From Chryseobacterium gleum (GTDB taxonomy: Bacteria; Bacteroidota; Bacteroidia; Flavobacteriales; Weeksellaceae): a stretch of 64,000 nucleotides of DNA. The DNA lies in assembly GCF_900636535.1 (NCBI RefSeq), contig NZ_LR134289.1, positions 5,109,501 to 5,173,500 of the forward strand, written 5' to 3'. Positions 8,961 through 14,973 of the stretch are shown piece after piece. How positions within the stretch are numbered: position 1 is the stretch's first letter; every line of letters starts with the position of its first letter. The position numbers and the translations under genes were made by a program. Below the pieces are notes generated by a model, which was not told the DNA's origin, did no database searches, and saw only the letters and a program-made list of their open reading frames with translations.

Positions 8961-9039
8961 CTAATGGAATTAGTATATGAGTGGATAGGCTCATATACTT
9001 CAAAGTTAAAAAAATCTTTCTAATGGAATTAGTATATGA
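8961..9039. promoter_or_regulatory. Duplicated 20-bp element and 28-bp palindrome in the divergent control region
   Basis: The element ctaatggaattagtatatga occurs twice in identical form, at 8961-8980 and 9020-9039 (59-bp spacing). Each copy holds a CTAAT..ATTAG dyad and a GGAATT core (8966-8971 and 9025-9030). The first copy runs into a perfect inverted repeat, agtatatgag (8972-8981) against ctcatatact (8990-8999), with an 8-base centre. These lie between the sigma operon and the 58-aa gene. They look like operators or tandem ECF-type promoters facing the 58-aa gene. The repeats are directly visible; their function is inferred. Confidence 0.75.
9001..9008 (-). promoter_or_regulatory. Candidate -7 element for the sigma/protease operon
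   Basis: The minus strand reads TAACTTTG, matching the Bacteroidota -7 consensus TAnnTTTG, about 60 bases upstream of the sigma-factor ATG. No TTTG is found 19 bases further upstream; that position is covered by the second copy of the 20-bp repeat, so a factor bound there could block or replace -33 recognition. Confidence 0.45.
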
Positions 9040-9106
9040 TTGAAGTTTGTTCAATGGTCAATTCCTTTATGGCCTAGAATGTTAAAGGAAAAAATGCTTA
9101 CTAATT

Positions 9107-9283
9107 ATGGCAACTAACAAACCGACTGGAGACGGTCACAGAAATGGAGCAGTTAAAGGGCGTTCACAAACCTACAATCCACAAACAGATTCTTGGGTGA
9201 AACGCGATACTGCTACAGGTAGATTTATGGATGTAAAAACTTCTAGTAACACTCCCTTCAAAGGAGTTACCAAGGAAAAGTAA
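9107..9283 (+). CDS. 58-aa conserved-looking small protein between regulator and CBASS
   Basis: A short gene with ATG at 9107 and TAA at 9281. The product is hydrophilic, basic and rich in Gly, Thr, Asn and Lys, starting MATNKPTGDGHRNGAVKGRS and continuing with YNPQTDSWVKRDTATGRFMDVK. It has no hydrophobic core, so it is probably disordered or nucleic-acid or partner binding. It looks like a compact family I have seen unnamed near toxins and defence genes, but I cannot name a function. It lies 68 bases after the second 20-bp repeat and is closed by its own hairpin terminator (9291-9328), so it is a separate transcript from CBASS. Possible roles are an anti-protease, a signal or an immunity factor. 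Confidence 0.72.
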   Translation: MATNKPTGDGHRNGAVKGRSQTYNPQTDSWVKRDTATGRFMDVKTSSNTPFKGVTKEK

Positions 9284-9290
9284 CTCCATT

Positions 9291-9328
9291 TAAACTCCAG
9301 GTATCCTAAAAATGATACTTGGAGTTTA
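9291..9328 (+). terminator. Terminator of the 58-aa gene
   Basis: Arms TAAACTCCAGGTATC (9291-9305) and GATACTTGGAGTTTA (9314-9328) pair along 15 bases with one G-T pair around an 8-base loop. A T-rich stretch (AATTTTTAAT) follows within 4 bases. It separates the 58-aa gene from the CBASS operon. Confidence 0.75.
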
Positions 9329-9403
9329 CCAATTTTTAATATCATTATATAAATGAGAAAGAGCTAGTAGTTTTTTGAGGTTCTTTAAAAGATTATAATA
9401 TGC

Positions 9404-9491
9404 TTACGGATTTCCGTAATATATTTTTGAAAAATAAAATTACATTTGGCTCTATTTATATTAAAATCAGACTTTTATGACAGTTTGTCAT
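9404..9491 (+). promoter_or_regulatory. CBASS promoter region with two palindromes
   Basis: TACATTTG at 9441-9448 matches the -7 consensus TAnnTTTG, but no TTTG lies 19 bases upstream. A perfect dyad TTACGGA-TT-TCCGTAA (9404-9419) sits where the -33 region should be, and a second dyad ATGACA-GTT-TGTCAT (9477-9491) follows the expected transcription start. The layout suggests regulated transcription of the operon that starts at 9545. Neither dyad resembles the 20-bp repeat at 8961-9039. The dyads are observed; the promoter call is tentative. Confidence 0.5.
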
Positions 9492-9544
9492 TACTGCTAT
9501 TGTAGGAGAAAAGTTTGATGTAATAAATTTAATAAACAAAAAAA

Positions 9545-10531
9545 ATGAAATTATCAGACAAAGATTTACAGTTTTTTATTAGTAAAATCAAACTGCAGCC
9601 TGAAAACATGGGCAAGTATAGAGATCAGGTAAACAACCTGAAAGAAAAATTAGACAAAAAAATTGCTGAAGATGACAGACATGGATTAAAGGTTGAGAAA
9701 TATCTTCTCGCTGGTTCGTGGAAAAAACATACGATTTTGAAACCTACGGGAGACCATCCCATAGATATTGATCTTGTACTTTTTGTTACTGGTGATGAAG
9801 ATATTCATAATGACATTGGGAAGCTTTTTGATTTTATTGTAGAATATTTGGAAGAAATTTATCCACAAAAAGACATTTCTAAAGATGTGGATGCTGCTGG
9901 AAACACAAAGTCGGTAACCATTTATTTTTCAGGTTCCGGACTAAGCGTTGATATTGTTCCTGTAGTCCCATTAAGCACACCAAAGGATTATGTATGGCAA
10001 CCCAGCAGACATGGAAATGGTAAAAAGTATATTACCAGTATTTCCAAGCAGTTAAGTTTTTCACTTAACAGAAGACAAGAAAATTCTGCTTACACTTCAA
10101 TTGTAAGAGCTATAAAATGGTGGAGAAATTACAAAGAATTAAAACCTTCTGATAATGAACCAGGATTATCTTCTTTTACGATTGAATTGATTGTTGCCTA
10201 TCTTGACATAAATAAAGGAATCCAAACAAATATCGAAGAAGGAATCATTCGTTTTTTTGAATTTGTAAGTTCTACTGAATTTCCAGAAATTATTTTTCAA
10301 GATTCCATTCGTAGTGTTCCGACACAGTACGATTCAGCAATCTATGTTGCTGACAATACTAATAAAGAAAATAATGTTGCAAAGAGAATGACCAAACCAA
10401 GATGGGCCGAAATTATTGAAGAGGCTGAAGAGGCATTTGATACTTTGAACTTTGCTCAAGCAAGAAATAATGAAGGAGATACTATACAAGAATGGAAAAG
10501 TGTTTTCGGTCCAACCTTTAACATTAAATAA
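9545..10531 (+). CDS. CBASS cGAS/DncV-like nucleotidyltransferase (CD-NTase)
   Basis: A 328-aa enzyme that makes the cyclic nucleotide signal of a CBASS anti-phage system. The nucleotidyltransferase signature is complete: GSWKKHT (57-63), the catalytic pair in DIDLVLF (Asp74, Asp76) and the third acidic residue in VDIVPV (Asp136). A helical OAS-like C-terminal half follows (YTSIVRAIKWWRNYKEL, then GLSSFTIELIVAYL). It is the first gene of a four-gene operon with HORMA, TRIP13 and a NUDIX effector, i.e. type III CBASS, in which the HORMA protein activates the cyclase after binding a peptide. Clade and product nucleotide cannot be assigned from motifs alone. Confidence 0.93.
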   Translation: MKLSDKDLQFFISKIKLQPENMGKYRDQVNNLKEKLDKKIAEDDRHGLKVEKYLLAGSWKKHTILKPTGDHPIDIDLVLFVTGDEDIHNDIGKLFDFIVEYLEEIYPQKDISKDVDAAGNTKSVTIYFSGSGLSVDIVPVVPLSTPKDYVWQPSRHGNGKKYITSISKQLSFSLNRRQENSAYTSIVRAIKWWRNYKELKPSDNEPGLSSFTIELIVAYLDINKGIQTNIEEGIIRFFEFVSSTEFPEIIFQDSIRSVPTQYDSAIYVADNTNKENNVAKRMTKPRWAEIIEEAEEAFDTLNFAQARNNEGDTIQEWKSVFGPTFNIK

Positions 10532-10539
10532 ATTAAACT

Positions 10540-11049
10540 ATGTACGGAACAAATACAAAAACAAATACTTATACGGTCCTTGATATAAGAAAAACATTTG
10601 AAAGCTGTGAGGCAGATATCAGAACAATTGCCAGACGCACTAATAAGTGGACAATGGAATACGTAGATAAGGTTTTCCATGATGTGCTCAAATATGCAGA
10701 AAAATATTATTTACAATCAGTAAGCATAACCTTGATCAATACCAATACGGGTTTGCCAGTGAAAGCAGCTAAATTTATTGTAAATGATTTAGGTGATGCA
10801 ACCGACAGCGAACGCGCTGGGAAAAATAATGATTGGCCAGATACTGATAACACTTCACTATCAATTATATTATCTCATACTCAGAAATGGAGGAACCTAA
10901 CTTCTGAAGAGAAAACAAATTTTCAAAAGGAATTAAAACTCAGTTGGGGTAGTACAGATATTAATACTAATTTTCCGCATCTGCAACAGTCAGATGCACA
11001 GTTGTATGCAAGTAATGGATATGAATTACAAAAAAAGAATTTTAAATAA
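10540..11049 (+). CDS. cap7: CBASS HORMA-domain protein
   Basis: A 169-aa protein in the invariable position between a CD-NTase and a TRIP13-like ATPase. Its pattern is consistent with a bacterial HORMA fold: an N-terminal strand (TYTVLDIRKTFESCEADIRTIARRT), long helices (EYVDKVFHDVLKYAEKYYLQSVSITLINTNTG) and a mobile C-terminal safety-belt-like segment. In characterised systems the closed HORMA binds a peptide and activates the cyclase, while the ATPase reopens it. It starts 8 bases after the cyclase stop. Identification rests on context plus size; HORMA sequences are poorly conserved. There is only one HORMA gene here. Confidence 0.85.
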   Translation: MYGTNTKTNTYTVLDIRKTFESCEADIRTIARRTNKWTMEYVDKVFHDVLKYAEKYYLQSVSITLINTNTGLPVKAAKFIVNDLGDATDSERAGKNNDWPDTDNTSLSIILSHTQKWRNLTSEEKTNFQKELKLSWGSTDINTNFPHLQQSDAQLYASNGYELQKKNFK

Positions 11050-11051
11050 AT

Positions 11052-11936
11052 ATGAGTACAATTTTTGATAATATAACAGAACTTCCTAGTAGAGAAATTG
11101 CCGAAAGAGCTAAACACTTAATTGGTTTTGAAAACAAATATAATAGGATACTTTCGAACTTAAAGCTCTTGCTGGATCAAGAAGGTCTTGTTGAGTGGAG
11201 CAAAAAATTTCATAAAACAGAACTTCCAGTAATTTCACAACTGAAAGAAAAATATCCATTAATTATATTGGCAGGTGACGCAGGAACAGGCAAAACTGTT
11301 TCTGCCGAGGCCATTGCGGACAGAATGCTTAGGGAATTAAAAAAGGAAGGTTTTTTTCTAAAACTGAGTACAAGAGTTAGAGGAGAAGGTCTTCATGGTC
11401 AAATGGGGAATTTAGTAAATGATGCATTTGCTGAACTAAAAACTCAAGCAGGTAAGAAACGAATAGCATTTTTACTAATTGACGAAGCTGATGCAATTGC
11501 TTCGACAAGATCTACCATGCAGATGCATCAGGAAGAAAAAGCAGCTGTAAATACATTAATTCAAAAAATTGATGAAATTCGTGAACTAAATGGGCGAGCA
11601 ATATTGTTTATGTCGACAAACAGATTGCATTTTCTTGATGAAGCTATTGTGAGAAGGGCGGCAATTATTTTAGAATTTGAGCGTCCCACCTTTGAGGAAA
11701 GAGTGCTTCTTTTTAAAACCTCTCTCGCTGGTGTTGAAATTACAGATAAGCAGTTAGAGGAATTGGCTAACCTGTCAGGAGAGGAATCGAACAATGGACT
11801 TTCTTTTTCTTTTTCAGATATAAGATTAAGAATATTGCCAGAAGCTGTTGCAAAATGTTTCCCGGATAAAGCTTTAGATTTTGAAACTGTCGCCGAGACA
11901 ATTAAAAAACTTAATCCAAGCCCTAAAATTGTATGA
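11052..11936 (+). CDS. cap6: CBASS TRIP13/Pch2-like AAA+ ATPase
   Basis: A 294-aa AAA+ ATPase that disassembles activated HORMA-cyclase complexes and so silences CBASS in uninfected cells. Walker A is GDAGTGKT (75-82), Walker B LLIDEADAIA (141-150), and sensor 1 lies in ILFMSTN (184-190), followed by arginine-finger-region residues (EAIVRRAA). GEGLHGQMGNL (111-121) may be the pore loop. Two bases separate it from the HORMA stop, and the effector start overlaps its stop by 4 bases (ATGA). The family is certain and the CBASS role follows from the operon. Confidence 0.92.
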   Translation: MSTIFDNITELPSREIAERAKHLIGFENKYNRILSNLKLLLDQEGLVEWSKKFHKTELPVISQLKEKYPLIILAGDAGTGKTVSAEAIADRMLRELKKEGFFLKLSTRVRGEGLHGQMGNLVNDAFAELKTQAGKKRIAFLLIDEADAIASTRSTMQMHQEEKAAVNTLIQKIDEIRELNGRAILFMSTNRLHFLDEAIVRRAAIILEFERPTFEERVLLFKTSLAGVEITDKQLEELANLSGEESNNGLSFSFSDIRLRILPEAVAKCFPDKALDFETVAETIKKLNPSPKIV

Positions 11937-12754
11937 AAAAAGGACCTATCTTTCTACAAATAATTCTGTCTGTTATTCTAATCGTTGGAGGATACATCGA
12001 AAAAGGAAACTGGACAGAATCTAAATATTCCACTACGGGATATATCACATTACTTACCTTCATTGTAACTTTTGTATATGAAAACTACAATAGACTTGGG
12101 TTTTATTTCCAGTCAAAGGTTTTGTTAAAAAATACTGATGTTCGTGTTTCTATTTCATATCTGTATAGAATAAAAGTTGAAAATGAATACTTGCTTGTTA
12201 AAAGCAGAACAAGAAAATATTTTCAGCCTGTGGGTGGTTGTTATAAAACATTACCTGGCTGTGAAAGAAAATTCGAAGAATTAGATGTTAGACCTGATAG
12301 AAAATTTGAAACTGAAAAGGGAATTGCAAAAAATGATCTGCGTGTTCATGTAAAAGGTAAAAATCTAATTGAATTTCTTAAATGGTTTGATTCAAAGGAG
12401 GATCGTGAGATTTCGCCTTGGAGAGAATTTTGTGAAGAATTAATTGCAACAGAAATTTTAACCTGGCGGCCTTTTAGATACATCGACTATAGATTTAAGA
12501 AAAAAATTCAATCACCTATAATTGATTTGGATATGGGAGGTAAAGGTCTTTTTATTTATGAAGTTTTTGATTTAGTAATTAATGATGAGCAAATGCCATT
12601 ACTTAAAGATTTAAAGAATAAAACATCTGAAAATTACATCTGGGTTACGGATGAAGTTATTCAAACATTAGGTCATGAGACCGGTTCGAAATCTTTTCCA
12701 CATGAAATTGGACCACATACAAAGTATGCACAAAACTTAAAATGGAGTAAATAA
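11933..12754 (+). CDS. CBASS effector: two transmembrane helices plus SMODS-associated NUDIX domain
   Basis: A 273-aa membrane protein. Two hydrophobic helices (about 6-22 and 36-49) are followed by a cytosolic domain beginning FQPVGGCYK (97-105) and containing a partial Nudix box, PWREFCEEL (162-170). This is the pattern of the SMODS-associated NUDIX effectors (to my knowledge the Cap16 type). Binding of the cyclic nucleotide is thought to trigger membrane damage and cell death. The Gly that normally follows the Nudix REXXEE core is absent (EELIATEIL), so hydrolytic activity is doubtful and the domain may act as a ligand sensor. It ends the operon. Confidence 0.85.
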   Translation: MKKGPIFLQIILSVILIVGGYIEKGNWTESKYSTTGYITLLTFIVTFVYENYNRLGFYFQSKVLLKNTDVRVSISYLYRIKVENEYLLVKSRTRKYFQPVGGCYKTLPGCERKFEELDVRPDRKFETEKGIAKNDLRVHVKGKNLIEFLKWFDSKEDREISPWREFCEELIATEILTWRPFRYIDYRFKKKIQSPIIDLDMGGKGLFIYEVFDLVINDEQMPLLKDLKNKTSENYIWVTDEVIQTLGHETGSKSFPHEIGPHTKYAQNLKWSK

Positions 12755-13025
12755 AACATCAATTGTTGATTTTTATGACATAGTACGTTATCATTAGGAG
12801 ATAATTTGCATTGAATTTACTTTATTAAAATTTTACAATTTATCAAATATAAACCAGATTAGCACAAAAGTAATTTCGTAGTTTTTTAATGTCGTTTATT
12901 CAAATATATAATTGACAATTTTGTTATCATGATTATTATTTTAAGAGTGAAAAATATGGAGAGGAATTTTTTGTCTTTGAAAGTCTGTGTTTTAGTAAAA
13001 ATTAGTGATCAAAAATGGTCTTTTA
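12755..13025. other. Gene-free stretch after CBASS
   Basis: No coding frame or terminator is convincing. From about 12975 the sequence becomes recognisably similar to the DNA upstream of the second tRNA-Asp at 33.25 kb (TCTTTGAAA.TCTGT.TTTTA), so the right-hand part appears to be the native upstream region of a tRNA-Asp gene. The boundary between accessory DNA and this tRNA flank would therefore lie between 12755 and about 12970. Confidence 0.5.
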
Positions 13026-13056
13026 TTTGGAAAAACTAAAAAAAGACATATATTTG
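13026..13056 (+). promoter_or_regulatory. tRNA-Asp promoter (copy 1), TTTG-N19-TATATTTG
   Basis: TTTG at 13026-13029 and TATATTTG at 13049-13056 are 19 bases apart, exactly the Bacteroidota housekeeping consensus and exactly the spacing of the copy at 33307-33337. The flanks are alike too (GCACCAGTAAAAAC versus GCGCCAGTTAAAAAC). It drives the tRNA-Asp at 13218, but the distance is about 160 bases against about 28 at the other copy, because of the intervening scar. Confidence 0.8.
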
Positions 13057-13095
13057 CACCAGTAAAAACAAACAATCTTAAACTTATTTAAAAAA

Positions 13096-13114
13096 GTGAC
13101 CTATTCGGTGACCT
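13096..13114 (+). repeat. Direct repeat GTGACCT x2 beside the integration scar
   Basis: GTGACCT occurs at 13096-13102 and again at 13108-13114, 12 bases apart, within the extra DNA between tRNA promoter and tRNA. Short direct repeats near a tRNA 3'-end copy are common as recombinase arm sites, which is a possible reading here. It could also be chance. Confidence 0.4.
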
Positions 13115-13169
13115 AAAAATAAGAGAACGATATAAAGCTTATGGATAGGGAGTTTTTCAAATAAGAACA

Positions 13170-13186
13170 AGTCCCGTCCGGATCGC
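13170..13186 (+). repeat. Copy of the tRNA-Asp 3' end: probable attachment-site scar
   Basis: The 17 bases agtcccgtccggatcgc are identical to the 3' end of tRNA-Asp (13276-13292 and 33424-33440). They stand 31 bases upstream of an intact tRNA-Asp without the rest of a tRNA. Tyrosine-recombinase elements commonly duplicate a tRNA 3' end, so this is read as an att site or the stump of a lost tandem tRNA-Asp. No integrase gene is visible in the window. Confidence 0.7.
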
Positions 13187-13217
13187 GGAAGTTTTCTCAA
13201 TTTCTTATTAAAAAATT

Positions 13218-13291
13218 GATCCGGTAGTTCAGCTGGTTAGAATGCCGCCCTGTCACGGCGGAGGTCGCGGGTTCGAGTCCCGTCCGGATCG
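13218..13291 (+). tRNA. tRNA-Asp (anticodon GTC), copy 1
   Basis: A 74-base cloverleaf: acceptor GATCCGG pairs with CCGGATC, the D-arm contains AGCTGGTTAGA, the anticodon stem-loop is CCGCC-CTGTCAC-GGCGG with anticodon GTC, and the T-loop is GGTTCGAGTCC. CCA is not encoded. It is identical over its full length to the tRNA at 33366-33439. Confidence 0.96.
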
Positions 13292-13314
13292 CAGCTGCGA
13301 TATCAAAGTAGTAT

Positions 13315-13351
13315 AAAATACTGTAAAATATAATTTTGCAGTATTTTTTTT
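13315..13351 (+). terminator. Terminator after tRNA-Asp copy 1
   Basis: AAAATACTG..AAAAT pairs with ATTTT..CAGTATTTT (one mismatch or wobble) around a 3-base loop, followed by an uninterrupted T run (to 13351). It lies 24 bases after the tRNA. Confidence 0.75.
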
Positions 13352-13543
13352 GTTATAGGTTTTCAGCATCTCGAAATAAAAACTTTTCAAAAACTTAATT
13401 CACAACATTCCGATATTGCACTCATATTTTAAATAAAATTAATATATAGTATTAAAAATATTAATAATAATTGTTACCTTCGTTCAATAATAAAAGCCAC
13501 TGGTTGTTGAATTAATGGAAAGGGAGTTTTAGATTTATTGTAT

Positions 13544-13855
13544 ATGGGGAGTATTTTTAAAATCAAAGTCTTACGGTATATGTCCAGGTGGCAGGCTTTT
13601 CTCATCAGTATTTCAGTTAGTTTCCTTCTTACCTTTTTTTTATATTTTTCCCTTTCTAGCCTGGATATACAAAGTGATTTGATTAGGCTTCAAAATGAAA
13701 GTGTATTTTCAGTGATAAAGTTTGCTATTCCGCTTGTTCTCATTTTTCATTGCTTTTCTGATATTATTTTCAAACTGACAGCTGAATTTTTTAAAGAGAA
13801 AATTTGTGAGAAGAATCTCCGTTATAAGAAAATGATCAGATCATACCTGGATTGA
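13544..13855 (+). CDS. Small membrane protein of unknown function (103 aa)
   Basis: Start set at the ATG at 13544 rather than the TTG two codons earlier. The product has two strongly hydrophobic segments (about residues 18-37, AFLISISVSFLLTFFLYFSL, and 58-75, VIKFAIPLVLIFHCFSDII) and a basic cytosolic tail (KEKICEKNLRYKKMIRSYLD). I do not recognise it. It is encoded between the tRNA-Asp and the capsule operon in the same direction. About 320 bases separate it from wza, so co-transcription is uncertain. Confidence 0.6.
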   Translation: MGSIFKIKVLRYMSRWQAFLISISVSFLLTFFLYFSLSSLDIQSDLIRLQNESVFSVIKFAIPLVLIFHCFSDIIFKLTAEFFKEKICEKNLRYKKMIRSYLD

Positions 13856-14178
13856 GGAAATTGAACTGATGAATGATAAAAAATAATTGGAGCCATTTAA
13901 ATTAACATGCAATAACAGAATATCTGAAAATGAAGCATATAGTTAAAATTAGAGAATTATAGAAATAAAAAAGATAATATTAAAACAATAATTTCGCCGT
14001 TTTGTTTTTAAACGGAATGAAAATTGCTAGAGAAAGAATTGATTTTGAAATGAGGATTTAAAGTACGCTTTAAAGTATTTAAATGATATAGTAAGCTTTT
14101 GTTGCAATATATTTAAATAAGATTGAAATCAGTTAGGTAAACCTAAATAATAACACAAGTAGATAAGAATAATAACAT
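13856..14178. other. Upstream region of the capsule operon
   Basis: No gene is seen. The stretch is AT-rich and holds a short hairpin CCGTTT..AAACGG (13998-14016) that could terminate upstream transcription or attenuate the capsule operon. A long untranslated leader for wza is likely. I find no exact TTTG-N19-TAnnTTTG promoter, only loose matches such as TAAGCTTTTG near 14091. Confidence 0.4.
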
Positions 14179-14970
14179 ATGAATAAAACTATTATTGCAT
14201 ATATAGTACTGTTATCGGTTACTTTATTATCATGCAGACCGAAGCAGAATATGATATATATGTCAAAGCATAATATGGAAGAGGAGGTTGCAAAAGCCAA
14301 GTTTCAGGGCTTACATATTCAGGAAGGAGATGTTCTTCTGATTCTTGTATCTGCACTCGATGAAATTGCTGTAAAACCTTTTAATCTTAATACTGTAAAT
14401 AAGGTAGGGAGTGTATCAAGTACAGGGACTAATCAATATTCCCAGCCAAGTGAGTATCTTGTGAATGAAGAAGGCTATATCTCTTTTCCGGTTTTAGGAA
14501 ATGTGTATGCAAAAGGTATGACCCAGGTACAGTTAAAACAGGAACTTGAATCCCGTCTTAAGAGATACCTTACAGATCCATTGGTGACTATTACCTTGAA
14601 AAATTTTAATGTAAGTATTTTAGGTGAAGTGAAAGAACCGGGACAGAAAGAAAGTGTTTCTCAGAAAATCAATATTTTTCAGGCGCTTGGTCTTGCTGGT
14701 GATATGACGGACTTCGGAGATCGTACTAATGTGAAACTTATCCGTACAGGGGAGGATGGAACCGATCAGATTGTTAATGTTGACCTTACGAGATCTGATA
14801 TTGTAAGTTCGCCGTACTATTATATGAAACAGAATGATATATTATATGTACAGCCTGATAAAAATAAACAAGTCCAGGCCAACTCGAACCCTAACAGAGC
14901 CCTTACTTTCCAGATCATTGGTGCTTTACTGACAGCTGGTACACTTATTATTGCTTTAACACGACGATAA
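14179..14970 (+). CDS. wza: Polysaccharide export lipoprotein (Wza-like)
   Basis: A 263-aa outer-membrane polysaccharide export protein. The lipobox is TLLSC (Cys19). The Poly_export domain starts LHIQEGDVLLILVSA, and the following SLBB domains include NVSILGEVKEPGQKESVSQKINIFQALGLAGDMTDFGDRTNVKLIRT. A hydrophobic C-terminal helix (ALTFQIIGALLTAGTLIIAL) would serve as the membrane segment. It is the first gene of the capsule operon and is followed after 3 bases by the Wzc-like kinase, its usual partner in Wzy-dependent export. Confidence 0.92.
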   Translation: MNKTIIAYIVLLSVTLLSCRPKQNMIYMSKHNMEEEVAKAKFQGLHIQEGDVLLILVSALDEIAVKPFNLNTVNKVGSVSSTGTNQYSQPSEYLVNEEGYISFPVLGNVYAKGMTQVQLKQELESRLKRYLTDPLVTITLKNFNVSILGEVKEPGQKESVSQKINIFQALGLAGDMTDFGDRTNVKLIRTGEDGTDQIVNVDLTRSDIVSSPYYYMKQNDILYVQPDKNKQVQANSNPNRALTFQIIGALLTAGTLIIALTRR

Positions 14971-14973
14971 AAT

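Noticed and set aside
9473..12800. Similar short sequences TTTTATGACA..TCATTA..TAGGAGA near 9473 and 12769 as ends of a CBASS-sized element
   Set aside because: The match is short and interrupted, and the spacing of the shared blocks differs; not credible as att sites.
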